The notes: generated by a model from the letters alone, not told the origin. Numbered from the stretch's first letter, positions 35,998 to 45,718 are shown. The stretch is DNA of 64,000 nucleotides from an uncultured Bacilli bacterium (GCA_934168205.1 CAKPMX010000001.1:547728-611727); one strand, 5' to 3'. Translations and numbers: made by a program.

Positions 35998-36615
35998 CTA
36001 TACAGCTTTCTTTCTAGCAACTACAACACCGTATCCAATACCGGCAGCAACTACTAACATAATAACTATAGCTAAAGCATCATTTGATTTCTTTTCATCT
36101 TTTACAGTTGTAGAATTATTTGAATTGTTTGAACCATTTGAACTATTATCACCAAGCGCCTTAGGATTACCTTTACTACTATCAACATAGTTCATGATAT
36201 CATATCTATCAGCAACATCCTTATCATACTCAGATTTAATAGCGTCGATAATTTCATCATCAAGATTACTTGCATATCCAGACCAAGACTTATCTCCAAT
36301 CAAGATATATGGAACACCAGAAATTTTTTCGTCTCTAGCTTCACCAACTTTTTGTAATAATTCACTATTATTTGTATCATACCAAACTTCATAGGCAACA
36401 ATTTCAAACTTATCACCATATTCATCCTTGATGCTATCGAAGAATTCCTCTGCTTCGGCACAATGAGGACATCCATCACCATGGAAGAAATATAATTTTA
36501 CTTTTTTTGAATCTTCATTGTTAGAAGCACTATCAGCATCTCCTTCAGCAAAAACTGTAAAAGGTACAATTAGTAAACATGCTATAATTGCTAAAAATAT
36601 TTTAAACTTCTTCAT
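35998..36615 (-). CDS. Membrane-anchored thioredoxin-like protein
   Basis: 205 residues from the ATG at 36615, which has GGAGG upstream; an earlier in-frame ATG does not. A signal peptide (MKKFKIFLAIIACLLIVPFT) is followed by a thioredoxin-like domain with YFFHGDGCPHCAEAEEFF, the CPHC active site, and the cis-Pro segment ISGVPYILIG. A Ser/Asn-rich linker leads to a C-terminal membrane helix (ALAIVIMLVVAAGIGYGVVV) and a basic end. It should be exposed outside the membrane as a thiol oxidoreductase. Its neighbours upstream are FTR-like and radical SAM genes, on the same strand. Confidence 0.88.
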   Translation of the reverse strand: MKKFKIFLAIIACLLIVPFTVFAEGDADSASNNEDSKKVKLYFFHGDGCPHCAEAEEFFDSIKDEYGDKFEIVAYEVWYDTNNSELLQKVGEARDEKISGVPYILIGDKSWSGYASNLDDEIIDAIKSEYDKDVADRYDIMNYVDSSKGNPKALGDNSSNGSNNSNNSTTVKDEKKSNDALAIVIMLVVAAGIGYGVVVARKKAV

Positions 36616-36779
36616 AATTACCTCCATATAAATCATATCACAAAAATGAAAAATAGAAAATAAAACTTGCTAAATATCTGCAAAAACCCCATATAAGCTA
36701 TAAAATCATAAGCTAACCGATTACCAGTGCAAAAAATAAGCACATAACAACAGTACCATAACGATACTGCCATCATTAA

Positions 36780-36983
36780 TTATTTTTCCTTTTTTTCTTT
36801 ATTATCCTCAATTGGAACAAAAAGCTTACACTTACAAATCTGATCTCTTACAAATTCATCACAAGGACACAATGTAGTATCATCAACATTAACTCTGCAA
36901 GGACAATGTCCTTCTTTCTTTTCCAAACCTTCAACGATAATAGACACATACTTTTTATCTGGATTTAATCTAAAACCTTTCAT
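36780..36983 (-). CDS. Compact ferredoxin-thioredoxin-reductase-like iron-sulfur protein
   Basis: 67 residues. The cysteine pattern is CPC-x9-CPC-x8-CKC (GHCPCR, TLCPCDEF, ICKCKLF). This resembles the catalytic beta chain of ferredoxin:thioredoxin reductase (CPC-x16-CPC-x8-CHC), which binds a 4Fe-4S cluster next to a redox disulfide, but is shorter. The AAGGAGG site is strong. It follows the radical SAM gene after 12 bp and is probably co-transcribed with it. A redox role with the thioredoxin-like protein is plausible but unproven. Confidence 0.8.
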   Translation of the reverse strand: MKGFRLNPDKKYVSIIVEGLEKKEGHCPCRVNVDDTTLCPCDEFVRDQICKCKLFVPIEDNKEKKEK

Positions 36984-36995
36984 TTTTTAACCTCC

Positions 36996-37892
36996 TTAAA
37001 TAATTGAACTATCAAAGTCAGGTATAAAACTCTCACTTTGAGTTTCACCTTCCTGTACAAACGCATTTTCTATTCCAAGCGAACACGCATAATCTATAAC
37101 CTCATCATACTCTTCATCTGTAAGCTTCCTATTTAAATTAGGAAAGTCATCAATCTTACACACCGGAGTGTACTGGTTCATTATACTAATAATTATATTA
37201 TCTTTATATGTATCATATAAGTACTTAATTATTTTTTTACTATCATCAACATGCCCAGGCAAAACCAAAACTCTAACTACCAAGCCGGACATCAACAAAT
37301 TATCTTTAATTTGAAACTTACCAGTCTGCTTATACATTGCCTCAATTGCCAAACTAGCATATTTAAAATAGTCATTACATTTCGAATACTTACTACCAAG
37401 CTCATCATCAAAATATTTTAAATCGGCCAGGTATATATCGATAAGACCCTTCAAACTCTCAATAGTACTAACATTTTCATAACTACTAGTATTATACACA
37501 ACTGGTATTTTTAAATTTTTATTTTTTACTTCTTTCAACACATCTATAATTTGTGGAACATAATGAGTAGGTGTAACCAAGTTAATATTATGAGCACCTA
37601 AATCCTGTAACTTCAAAAAAATTTCCTTCAACTTATCATTACTTATTTCTTTACCATAGCTATTCCTATCAGTACTAATCTTTTTATTCTGACAAAACAA
37701 ACATCTTAAATTACAATTTGAAAAAAATACCGTCCCAGATCCATTTTCACCAGATATAACAGGCTCTTCCCATTGATGAAGACTATAATATGCAAGTTTA
37801 ACCTTATCAGAAGCACCACAGAATCCGACACTTTTATGCCTATTAACCTTACAATTTCTGGGACATAACATACAACTTTTTAACATATCCAT
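36996..37892 (-). CDS. Radical SAM protein, pyruvate-formate-lyase-activase-like
   Basis: 298 residues. An N-terminal Cys-rich stretch (CMLCPRNCKVNR, VGFCGAS) precedes the radical SAM motif NCNLRCLFCQNKKI (CxxxCxxC, about residue 59-66), then LVTPTHYVPQI and LADLKYF. It matches the uncharacterised PflA-like group (COG1313) seen in anaerobes. The enzyme would cleave SAM to make a 5'-deoxyadenosyl radical. No glycyl-radical enzyme is present in the window, so the target is unknown. First gene of the redox group. Confidence 0.88.
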   Translation of the reverse strand: MDMLKSCMLCPRNCKVNRHKSVGFCGASDKVKLAYYSLHQWEEPVISGENGSGTVFFSNCNLRCLFCQNKKISTDRNSYGKEISNDKLKEIFLKLQDLGAHNINLVTPTHYVPQIIDVLKEVKNKNLKIPVVYNTSSYENVSTIESLKGLIDIYLADLKYFDDELGSKYSKCNDYFKYASLAIEAMYKQTGKFQIKDNLLMSGLVVRVLVLPGHVDDSKKIIKYLYDTYKDNIIISIMNQYTPVCKIDDFPNLNRKLTDEEYDEVIDYACSLGIENAFVQEGETQSESFIPDFDSSII

Positions 37893-38010
37893 AATAAACC
37901 TCGAAACTAAATACAGAATAAAAATAAAATATCAGAAAAGCCAACATAAATCAATAGTTAACTCCAACAACGCACCTCAACATAAATCAATACTCAAATC
38001 CATAGCCAAA

Positions 38011-38943
38011 CTATTTCAACAATTCTTTTCTTAATTCTTCTTTCTCATCATCACTAATAAAAGCAGCCTCAATAGCATTCATATTAAATTGTAAGAAATC
38101 TTCATCAGTAAATCCAAATGTATCTTTCAATAACTCGTATTCATGATTTAAATTTGTATTAGAAACAGTTCTATTATCCGTATTAATAGTCACCAAAACA
38201 CCTCTATCAACTAATGCTTTAATAGGATGTTTGTCCATGCTCACAACAACATCAGTATCAACATTACTAGAAGGACAAACTTCCAACGTAATTCTTTCAT
38301 TTATCAATTTATTTACAACAACACTAGATTCAATGCTACTAATTCCATGACCAATTCTTTTAGCACCAAAATTAATAGCTTCAACAACACTTTCACAACC
38401 AGTGGCCTCACCTGCATGAATAGTAAAAGGAATCCTTTCCTTATTAACTATTTCAAACAATTCTTTAAAATTACTAGTTTTATAATTAGCCTCATCGCCA
38501 GCCAAATCTATTGCCACAACGCCTTTACCTAAAAACTCTTTTGTTAGCTGAATTATTTTATAATTATCCTCAAAACTGAAATGTCTCATCATACAAAATA
38601 TTAAATTAACTTTTACACTTGGTACTTTTCCAAATCCCCGTTTCATTGCCGCAACAACTTCATAAATATTATGTTTACTCAAATGAAACAATGGACAAAA
38701 TCTAACCTCAGCATAAATAACTTCATCATCTTCTAACTGCCTACCAAGTAAATAAGCATACATTTCTATATTATCTAAATCCTGCAACAACTTTATTGGC
38801 AAATCGAATTTAGACAAGTATTCAGTTAAATTTTTTGACGTAGTATCAACAAGTTCACTAGTTGCGTCATACCCGAGCATCTTATTAGTGTAATCAATAT
38901 CGATAGAGCCATCAAAATGTAAATGTAACTCAATTTTTTTCAA
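38011..38943 (-). CDS. add: Adenosine deaminase
   Basis: 310 residues, TTG start at 38943 with GGTTGGTGAT upstream. An ATG 63 bases further up is in frame, but a TATAAT promoter element (38981-38986) falls between them. Motifs: KIELHLHFDGS (zinc His pair), FTIHAGEATG (catalytic Glu), KRIGHGISS, EVCPSSNVDT and VTINTDNRTVS (zinc Asp). The enzyme deaminates adenosine or deoxyadenosine to inosine in purine salvage. Monocistronic. Confidence 0.92.
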   Translation of the reverse strand: MKKIELHLHFDGSIDIDYTNKMLGYDATSELVDTTSKNLTEYLSKFDLPIKLLQDLDNIEMYAYLLGRQLEDDEVIYAEVRFCPLFHLSKHNIYEVVAAMKRGFGKVPSVKVNLIFCMMRHFSFEDNYKIIQLTKEFLGKGVVAIDLAGDEANYKTSNFKELFEIVNKERIPFTIHAGEATGCESVVEAINFGAKRIGHGISSIESSVVVNKLINERITLEVCPSSNVDTDVVVSMDKHPIKALVDRGVLVTINTDNRTVSNTNLNHEYELLKDTFGFTDEDFLQFNMNAIEAAFISDDEKEELRKELLK

Positions 38944-38980
38944 ACTGAAATCACCAACCCTTAAAATTCCATATAACAAA

Positions 38981-38986
38981 ATTATA
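38981..38986 (-). promoter_or_regulatory. -10 element of the add promoter
   Basis: TATAAT on the minus strand, 38 bp before the TTG start; weak TTTATG at the -35 position. Confidence 0.5.
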
Positions 38987-39193
38987 TCACGAATGATATT
39001 TAACATAAAGAGTAGATTATAAATTCACCATTATCAAAAATATTCAAAACTAACAAAGAGTAATTCATAAATTTACATCCACCAAAAACTATCAATATCA
39101 AAATCATTATCCAACCATTCGAAATTAGTCTAAAAATGTTGATTATACATACATCCTTAAAAAAAATCATATATTCTTTCGAGGAGGAAAAAT

Positions 39194-41785
39194 ATGTACA
39201 CAGGTTTGACTAATGAAGAGGTTATAGAAAATAAGAAGAAATATGGCACAAATGAAATAACTACCAAAAAGAACAATAGTTTTTTCAAATTGTTTATGGA
39301 GACTTTAGCTGATCCCATAATAAAGATTCTACTTATAGCACTAGCTATTAAAACCATATTCCTATTCCAAGATTTTGACTGGTTCGAAACAATAGGTATC
39401 GTTATCGCCATACTAGTTGCTTCGCTAATATCAGCTATTTCCGAATATGGAAGTGAATCAGCTTTCGAAAGATTACAAGAATCATCTTCAAAAATAAATT
39501 GCAAAGTAAAAAGAAATAACAAAATAACAGAAACATCAATTGATGATATAGTTGTCAATGATATAGTTTTACTACAATCAGGAGATAGAATTCCGGCAGA
39601 TGGAATAATTGTCTCTGGAGAAATAGACGTAGACGAATCAAGCCTAACCGGAGAAACTATCGAAATAACCAAAAATTCAACCAGTACCAACAACACTGTT
39701 TATCGTGGAACGGTCGTTTATTCAAAAGAAGCACTAATGAAAGTAGAAAAAGTAGGGAATGATACCTTCTATGGAAAAATGTCACAAGAGCTACAAGAAG
39801 ATAGTCAAGATAGTCCTTTAAAACTACGTCTTAGAAAACTTGCTGGTACCATAAGTGTCATTGGCTACATTAGTGCTGCCTTAGTAAGTATTTCATATTT
39901 ATTTTCACAGGTAGTTGTGGAAAATAATTTTGTCGTATCAGAAATGATAAAAACACTAACAAACTTTCCATTAATGTTTAAACACATTCTATATGCCTTA
40001 ACACTAAGTGTCACAATTATTGTAGTAGCCGTACCAGAAGGTCTGCCCATGATGATTACCCTAGTTCTATCTTCAAATATGAAGAAAATGTTAAAGAATA
40101 ATGTCCTTGTAAGAAAATTAGTCGGAATAGAAACAGCTGGTAGCCTTAACATTTTATTCACAGATAAAACAGGTACTCTTACCAAGGGACAATTAGAAGT
40201 TGCTAGCTTCATAACCGGTGACAAAAAATCATACTTAACAGCATCAGAACTAAAACCATACAAAGTTTATGAAGAACATCTAAAGTACGCCTGTGTATAT
40301 AATAACTCAAGCTATCATGATGAAAATAATACTACAGTAGGTGGTAATATTACCGATAGAGCAATATTAAATTTTATCAAGGAAAAGCCAAAAGACGTAA
40401 AAAAAATAAAATCAACACCATTTGACAGTACCAAAAAGTATTCAACCATGACACTCGATTTAGGAAAACCAGTTAACTATATAAAAGGAGCTCCAGAAAA
40501 ACTCCTTCCACTGTGTACAAATTATATCTCGATAGATGGCAAGAAAAAGTCACTAGTATCAAAAGAATTCATCATGTCCGATATAAAAAACAAAACAAGT
40601 AACGGTATACGTGCCATTCTTTTAGCTTATAATGACAACTATCATTATGAAGAATTAAATCGTCTTACATTAATTGCCGTTCTTTATTTAAAAGATGAAG
40701 TTAGAAAGGAAGCCATTGAAGGAATTGAATTAGTAAAAAAAGCAGGTATTCAAACAGTCATGATAACCGGAGACAGTAAAGAAACAGCAGTTAGTGTTGC
40801 TAAAGAAACCCATCTTATTACAAGCGATAAAGACATCGCAATAACAAGTAATGATTTAGCGAATCTATCAGATGAAGAAGTAAAAAAAATATTACCAAAC
40901 TTAAGAGTTGTAGCACGAAGTCTTCCAGAAGACAAAAGTAGGTTAGTGAGATTATCTGAAGAATTAGGATTAGTCACCGGTATGACAGGTGATGGAGTTA
41001 ACGATGCACCAGCTTTAAAAAAAGCAGATGTAGGATTCGCCATGGGCTCAGGTTCAGAAGTATGTAAAGAAGCAAGCGACATTGTCATTTTAGATGATAA
41101 TTTTTTATCAATTACCAAAGCCATTCTCTTCGGCCGAACCATTTTCAAAAGTATCAGGAAATTTATAATATTTCAGTTAACTATAAATCTATGTGCTGTA
41201 AGTCTTTCAATAATAGGACCATTTATTGGTGTAGAAACACCAGTAACAATAGTACAAATGCTATGGATAAATATGATTATGGATACACTCGCTGGAATTG
41301 CATTCTCCTACGAGCCAACCCTAAAGTCGTACATGTATGAACAACCAAAGAAAAAAGAAGAAACGATAATTAACAAATACATGTATGGAGAAATATTATT
41401 TACTGGAATATACTCATCACTCTTATGCATATTCTTCCTAACAAATGATACCATAAAGTCTCTGTATCGCTATGATCCTAACAACAAATACTTCATGACA
41501 GCTTTCTTTGCTTTATTCATTTTCATGGGAATATTCAATAGCTTCAATGCCAGAACAACAAGAATAAACATATTATCAAATCTTTCCAAAAATAAAGCCT
41601 TTCTAATAGTTACCTTAATAATCGTAATAGTCCAATTATACTTAATATACTATGGTGGTGAACTATTTAGAGCCTTTGGCCTAACCCTAAAAGAAATACA
41701 AATCACCATACTTTTAGCCGCAACCGTAATTCCTATAGACTGGATAAGAAAGCTAATAACCAAGCGAAGCCATTCATCAATATAA
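39194..41785 (+). CDS. P-type calcium-transporting ATPase
   Basis: 863 residues, AGGAGGAAAAAT before ATG. Actuator motif SLTGETIEI (about 152), transmembrane PEGL motif VVAVPEGLPMMI (about 277), phosphorylation motif LFTDKTGTLTKGQ (about 320) and hinge GMTGDGVNDAPALKKADVGF (about 595). Ten membrane helices can be counted. The PEGL motif and overall order suit a P2-type (PMR1/PMCA-like) calcium exporter. Monocistronic. Cation choice is from family knowledge. Confidence 0.93.
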   Translation: MYTGLTNEEVIENKKKYGTNEITTKKNNSFFKLFMETLADPIIKILLIALAIKTIFLFQDFDWFETIGIVIAILVASLISAISEYGSESAFERLQESSSKINCKVKRNNKITETSIDDIVVNDIVLLQSGDRIPADGIIVSGEIDVDESSLTGETIEITKNSTSTNNTVYRGTVVYSKEALMKVEKVGNDTFYGKMSQELQEDSQDSPLKLRLRKLAGTISVIGYISAALVSISYLFSQVVVENNFVVSEMIKTLTNFPLMFKHILYALTLSVTIIVVAVPEGLPMMITLVLSSNMKKMLKNNVLVRKLVGIETAGSLNILFTDKTGTLTKGQLEVASFITGDKKSYLTASELKPYKVYEEHLKYACVYNNSSYHDENNTTVGGNITDRAILNFIKEKPKDVKKIKSTPFDSTKKYSTMTLDLGKPVNYIKGAPEKLLPLCTNYISIDGKKKSLVSKEFIMSDIKNKTSNGIRAILLAYNDNYHYEELNRLTLIAVLYLKDEVRKEAIEGIELVKKAGIQTVMITGDSKETAVSVAKETHLITSDKDIAITSNDLANLSDEEVKKILPNLRVVARSLPEDKSRLVRLSEELGLVTGMTGDGVNDAPALKKADVGFAMGSGSEVCKEASDIVILDDNFLSITKAILFGRTIFKSIRKFIIFQLTINLCAVSLSIIGPFIGVETPVTIVQMLWINMIMDTLAGIAFSYEPTLKSYMYEQPKKKEETIINKYMYGEILFTGIYSSLLCIFFLTNDTIKSLYRYDPNNKYFMTAFFALFIFMGIFNSFNARTTRINILSNLSKNKAFLIVTLIIVIVQLYLIYYGGELFRAFGLTLKEIQITILLAATVIPIDWIRKLITKRSHSSI

Positions 41786-41864
41786 AATCAATTTGTTCCA
41801 ACAAAAGTCAACACAACCAAACAAAAAAACATTCGTCATAACCAAAACCATATATCCAAACAAA

Positions 41865-41906
41865 AAACTTTGACCAAAATAATATAACATACTAAAGTCA
41901 AAGTTT
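41865..41906 (-). terminator. Terminator of the ABC-2 operon
   Basis: AAACTTTGAC and GTCAAAGTTT, perfect 10-bp arms 22 nt apart, just after the minus-strand stop, with T-run on the minus strand. Confidence 0.75.
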
Positions 41907-41916
41907 CTTAATATAC

Positions 41917-42711
41917 TTATACTCGAGCAACCATCAAATTACTTGATGAATATTTTTTAAGACCTTTATGAAATATAAAGAAAGCAAAAATTACAAAACC
42001 TATACTTACAAAACTTACAAGCAGGAACAATGGTAGATTAAATTTAACCAAGATAGATATTGGTATATATACACTAAGACCAATTGGAACAATAGTATAC
42101 AATATTACCTTTACTATTCCCTTAAATATTCCATCTGGATACGTTGAAAATTGAATCATTAAATTATTACCAGTATCAGCAATTAAGTCTGACTTATTAA
42201 ACCAAAATCCCAAACTGCCTAAAATAACCGCAATAGAAGTTGTAATCAAACATCCAGTAATAGAAAACCAAGTAAATAGGAAAAAGTTTTCTAATGAGCA
42301 TCCGGAAATAAATAACATTGTGTATCCATAAATTATATCTCCAATAGCTGAAGATGAAACTTCTGAAGTAATTGCCCCTAATAATACGTTTTTAGGTTGT
42401 ACTAAAAAGGCATCCAATTTACCAGTATTAATTGTATCTGATAATTTATAAGCACTCTTGAAAAAGAAATGAGAAAAACCATAAGATGTTGATGTCAAAG
42501 CCCATAATAATAACACATGCTTAAGCTGATATCCGCCAATATTATCTCTTAATGAAAAAAGTATAATCCATTGAATAATAAAACTAGCGTTATTAAGTAT
42601 CATGAAAATAATATTCATCAAAAAAGTAGTTTTATTTAACATTTCTCTCATCAAAGAGTATTTAACTGATAATAAGTTAACTTTTAACTGATTTTTAACC
42701 GCCGTTAACAT
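41917..42711 (-). CDS. ABC-2 type exporter permease (COG3694-like)
   Basis: 264 residues with six membrane helices and no signal peptide. Matches the uncharacterised ABC-2 permease pair found with COG4586 ATPases; visible family-like stretches are KLDAFLVQPKNVLLG and FSTYPDGIFKGIVKVILYTI. It begins 16 bp inside the preceding permease gene, so translation is coupled. With its partners it forms an exporter of unknown substrate. Confidence 0.85.
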   Translation of the reverse strand: MLTAVKNQLKVNLLSVKYSLMREMLNKTTFLMNIIFMILNNASFIIQWIILFSLRDNIGGYQLKHVLLLWALTSTSYGFSHFFFKSAYKLSDTINTGKLDAFLVQPKNVLLGAITSEVSSSAIGDIIYGYTMLFISGCSLENFFLFTWFSITGCLITTSIAVILGSLGFWFNKSDLIADTGNNLMIQFSTYPDGIFKGIVKVILYTIVPIGLSVYIPISILVKFNLPLFLLVSFVSIGFVIFAFFIFHKGLKKYSSSNLMVARV

Positions 42712-43486
42712 TAAGTTTTCTCACTCCTTTCTTATATAATAATGAACATATCAAATATGCAAATCCCAAATATAAAATTTGAGCACAAATTACTTGTCCT
42801 GCCAAAGCCCAATTAAAATTAACAAACAATTTTGCTGGACCATAGGATACTACATAAATTGGACTACAAGTAACAATAGGTTGTAAAAACTTTGGAAAAA
42901 ATTCAATAGGAAATATAGTACCAAGTATTAAAATAAGTTTGCTATATAGCCAGTATAAAGGATTAGCATCTTCTATATAAAATGAAATAAGTCCAACAAA
43001 AGCAATTAATAGTGTATTAATTATCATTGCTAAAATCATTGAAATAAACACAACTAAAAACTTAAATATATTTATATTAGGAAATCCCTTCAAAAATACA
43101 AATCCAAGAATTCCACCAATGAACATTAATATTACGAATTTTATAGTTGTACGTCCCAAAGAACTAAAAGTTGAATACAAAATATAGTTATAAGGTTTAT
43201 TAATGTTATATGCTATATTACCAGAACGAACATCATTAGATATTTGTCTAGATAAACTATGACCAGAAACGGACATCCATAATATTTCTGCAACAATAAC
43301 ATACCAAATCATTTGATTCATTGAGTAACCATTGATTACTTGACTAGGATCTGCATATAAATAATTCCATAAATTGAAAAAAATTAATATCAACATACAG
43401 AACCCAATAAAACCAGTTACAAGATTAGATATGTATTGTAAATTACTCATTATTTCAAACTTGTATATTAAAAAATACTTTTTCAT
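42695..43486 (-). CDS. ABC-2 type exporter permease (COG4587-like)
   Basis: 263 residues, six membrane helices. Features include MIWYVIVAEILWMSV, RQISNDVRSGNIAYNINKPY and IFPIEFFPKFLQ. The start overlaps the ATPase stop by 4 bp. It pairs with the following permease, forming a heterodimeric channel. Confidence 0.85.
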   Translation of the reverse strand: MKKYFLIYKFEIMSNLQYISNLVTGFIGFCMLILIFFNLWNYLYADPSQVINGYSMNQMIWYVIVAEILWMSVSGHSLSRQISNDVRSGNIAYNINKPYNYILYSTFSSLGRTTIKFVILMFIGGILGFVFLKGFPNINIFKFLVVFISMILAMIINTLLIAFVGLISFYIEDANPLYWLYSKLILILGTIFPIEFFPKFLQPIVTCSPIYVVSYGPAKLFVNFNWALAGQVICAQILYLGFAYLICSLLYKKGVRKLNVNGG

Positions 43487-44466
43487 TTTTTGTCTCCATT
43501 TTTATAAATATCACTAATAATATCTTCCAACGGAGTATTAGAAATATTAATATCAATAATATTATCAGGATTTAATAATTTTAAAGCATCAGTGATACTT
43601 CTTTTCTTTGTATCTACTTCAATTTTTAAGTTGTATCCTTTATCTTTTAATATAGTAAGCCCGTCTTCATCTTCCAAATTAACTTTTTCCTTCATCTTAA
43701 CATCAACAATTTTATTATTTAAATAATGATATTTTAAATTTTCCATAGAGTCATCTAAAACAACTTGACCAGAGTTTATGATAATAACACGTTTACATAA
43801 TTTCTCAATATCAGAGATGTCATGACTAGTTAGAAATATAGTTGTCTTATACTCTTTATTCATTCTTTTAATTAGTGTACGAATATTTTCTTTAACAACA
43901 GGATCTAATCCAATAGTTGGTTCATCTAGAAAAAGTACGCTTGGCTCATGTATCAAGGAAGCGACTATTTCACAGCGAATCCTTTGTCCCAAACTTAAAT
44001 TTCTAACGGGAGTATCGATAAATTCTTCTAATTCAAATACCTGTTTTAGTTCTTCAATTTTCTTTTCAACAGCATATTCTGGAATATCATAAATTGCTCC
44101 AAAAAACTTAAAATTATCATATGGAGTTAAGTGCATCCATAATTGTTCTTTTTGCCCAAAGACAGTTCCTATATTATAGGCTAATTTTTTTCTTTCTTTT
44201 CTAGGATCAATACCAAGTACTTTAATATCGCCTTTATCTGGATATAAAATGCCAGTTAACATTTTAATAGTAGTACTTTTACCAGCACCATTAGGTCCAA
44301 TAAATGCAATTACTTCGCCTTTTTCAACTTCAAAGCTAATATTTTTAACTGCTTTAACAGTTTTATAACTAGGCTTAATAATAGATTTTAAACTACCTTT
44401 AAAGCCCTTGCTCTTAAGTTTAACTTTAAAGTCTTTTGACAAGTTTTTTACTTCGATTATTGCCAT
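43483..44466 (-). CDS. ABC transporter ATP-binding protein (COG4586-like)
   Basis: 327 residues. Walker A FIGPNGAGKSTTIKML (about 54), signature NLSLGQRIRCEIVA (about 157), Walker B VLFLDEPTIGLDP (about 175) and the switch His in TIFLTSHDISD. A C-terminal 90-residue extension is typical of this group. First gene of the three-gene exporter; AGGAGAT site. Upstream lies a leader with a terminator, suggesting regulated read-through. Confidence 0.92.
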   Translation of the reverse strand: MAIIEVKNLSKDFKVKLKSKGFKGSLKSIIKPSYKTVKAVKNISFEVEKGEVIAFIGPNGAGKSTTIKMLTGILYPDKGDIKVLGIDPRKERKKLAYNIGTVFGQKEQLWMHLTPYDNFKFFGAIYDIPEYAVEKKIEELKQVFELEEFIDTPVRNLSLGQRIRCEIVASLIHEPSVLFLDEPTIGLDPVVKENIRTLIKRMNKEYKTTIFLTSHDISDIEKLCKRVIIINSGQVVLDDSMENLKYHYLNNKIVDVKMKEKVNLEDEDGLTILKDKGYNLKIEVDTKKRSITDALKLLNPDNIIDINISNTPLEDIISDIYKNGDKK

Positions 44467-44566
44467 AAAATATCTCCTTCCTTTCTATAATTCTTAACTA
44501 TAAAATAAAATATTCAAATTGCTCTAAAAAAGTACATTAGTTAAGAATAAATTATAGCCGAGCAAA

Positions 44567-44668
44567 ACAAAAAGTCACTTCCAAAAAAGAAGTGACTCCG
44601 TACTTATAGTTCGTGTAGGATTAATCCCTATGCAGCTCGATAAATCTTATGCATACTCACTCGACTTG
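44567..44668 (-). promoter_or_regulatory. Attenuator leader upstream of the ABC-2 operon
   Basis: The transcript from the promoter at 44674 contains a TATGCA/TGCATA stem, a GGATTAATCC hairpin, then a strong terminator with perfect 9-bp arms AGTCACTTC/GAAGTGACT (44573-44597) and a T-run, about 100 bp before the ATPase gene. A short ORF (44628-44654, MHKIYRAA) lies in the first stem. It could be an antibiotic-sensing leader-peptide attenuator or a riboswitch; no known aptamer was recognised. Confidence 0.65.
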
Positions 44669-44673
44669 TCATC

Positions 44674-44702
44674 ATGATAACATAAAAACAAACAGTTGTC
44701 AA
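44674..44702 (-). promoter_or_regulatory. Strong sigma-A promoter of the ABC-2 operon
   Basis: TTGACA and TATCAT on the minus strand with 17 bp between. Confidence 0.8.
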
Positions 44703-44721
44703 CATGTTTTTGTTAACAAAG

Positions 44722-45237
44722 TTACATAGACCTAAAGAAATAAGTAATATAAGTACTATTCTTAAATTTTTTAATATCCTTCCTATCTAAAATAATTAAT
44801 TTATCTTTGTATACTAATAGTTTGTCTAGTTTTTTACTTTTAATATCATTGTTAGCCCAGTTATACATTTGAATAAGCATTCCAAAATTACATTTATAGG
44901 GTGCCGGTTCTATTTTAAATTTCTGACGTATCCATCTTTTAAAAATACGCCAATACAAAACAGGTCTCTTAAGATTTATATAAATAATAATATCGGTTTG
45001 AGACAAAGCCTCTTTAAAACAGTCTCTACCAACATCTTCAATGATCCAATCTTTTCTTTCTATAATTTTTTTAAATAACTTATCTCTATCTGCACTAGTT
45101 CTTTTAACATCGCCAGTAATTGTCTTTTTCCATACGATTGAATCCAATTCATGATATTTTGTATTAAGTACACATGAAATTTTTCTAGCTAATGTAGATT
45201 TACCAGAACCAACCGGACCCAGAATATAAATTCTCAT
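44722..45237 (-). CDS. P-loop kinase-like protein (FlaR/adenylate-kinase-like)
   Basis: 171 residues. Walker A ILGPVGSGKSTLARK at the N-terminus, YHELDSIVW, WIIEDVGRD and TDIIIYINLKRPVLYWRIFKR, as in the small ATPases annotated as DNA topology modulation protein FlaR. The real substrate of the family is unclear; the fold is that of nucleotide kinases. A group of Arg/Lys residues (WRIFKRWIRQK) likely forms the lid. It ends just upstream of the ABC-operon promoter and may be co-transcribed with the HIT gene 19 bp ahead of it. Confidence 0.82.
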   Translation of the reverse strand: MRIYILGPVGSGKSTLARKISCVLNTKYHELDSIVWKKTITGDVKRTSADRDKLFKKIIERKDWIIEDVGRDCFKEALSQTDIIIYINLKRPVLYWRIFKRWIRQKFKIEPAPYKCNFGMLIQMYNWANNDIKSKKLDKLLVYKDKLIILDRKDIKKFKNSTYITYFFRSM

Positions 45238-45256
45238 CGATTTCTCTTTTTCAAAA

Positions 45257-45718
45257 CTATTTAAAAGAACTTCTTAATTGATCAATTTTGCCTTGGTCCT
45301 TAACGTATTCTTTTCTTTCTTTAACAAAGTTCTTTGAACCACGTTTCTCGTAATCGTATCTTGGTATCAATTGTAAATGAAAATGATTCATTGGACCATC
45401 ACACATTGTACATAAATAAACACTTTCGGCCCCATAAACTTCTTTTATTATGTTCATAGCTTTTTTAGCAAATACAAACATCTCTTCACACAAGTCATCA
45501 GGTATTTCCATCATATCTTTATAATGAGTTTTAGAAAGAATAATAGTATGACCAATGGCTCTTGGTCTATCGCATAAAAAACATTCGAAATGTTCATTTT
45601 CAAACAACATTTCGTCTGAATTGTCTCCATATATAATATTATCGTGTTCTCTGTTATAACAAGTTGGACATATTCCTCTGTCTGTTAACATAGCTGCAGT
45701 TAATTTTTCTTTTTCCAT
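45257..45718 (-). CDS. HIT-family protein
   Basis: 153 residues. The N-terminus has CPTCYNRE and later FLCDRPR, likely a structural zinc site. The active-site segment is MNHFHLQLIPRY; the third His of HxHxHxx is Gln, the HxHxQ form of GalT-like members. These enzymes hydrolyse or transfer nucleotidyl groups on dinucleoside polyphosphates and nucleotide sugars. Start has AGGAGG. Upstream of the FlaR-like gene. Confidence 0.85.
   Translation of the reverse strand: MEKEKLTAAMLTDRGICPTCYNREHDNIIYGDNSDEMLFENEHFECFLCDRPRAIGHTIILSKTHYKDMMEIPDDLCEEMFVFAKKAMNIIKEVYGAESVYLCTMCDGPMNHFHLQLIPRYDYEKRGSKNFVKERKEYVKDQGKIDQLRSSFK

Noticed and set aside
38944..39006. Longer adenosine deaminase start at 39006
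   Set aside because: The extension overlaps a TATAAT promoter element and adds residues foreign to the family; TTG 38943 has the ribosome binding site.
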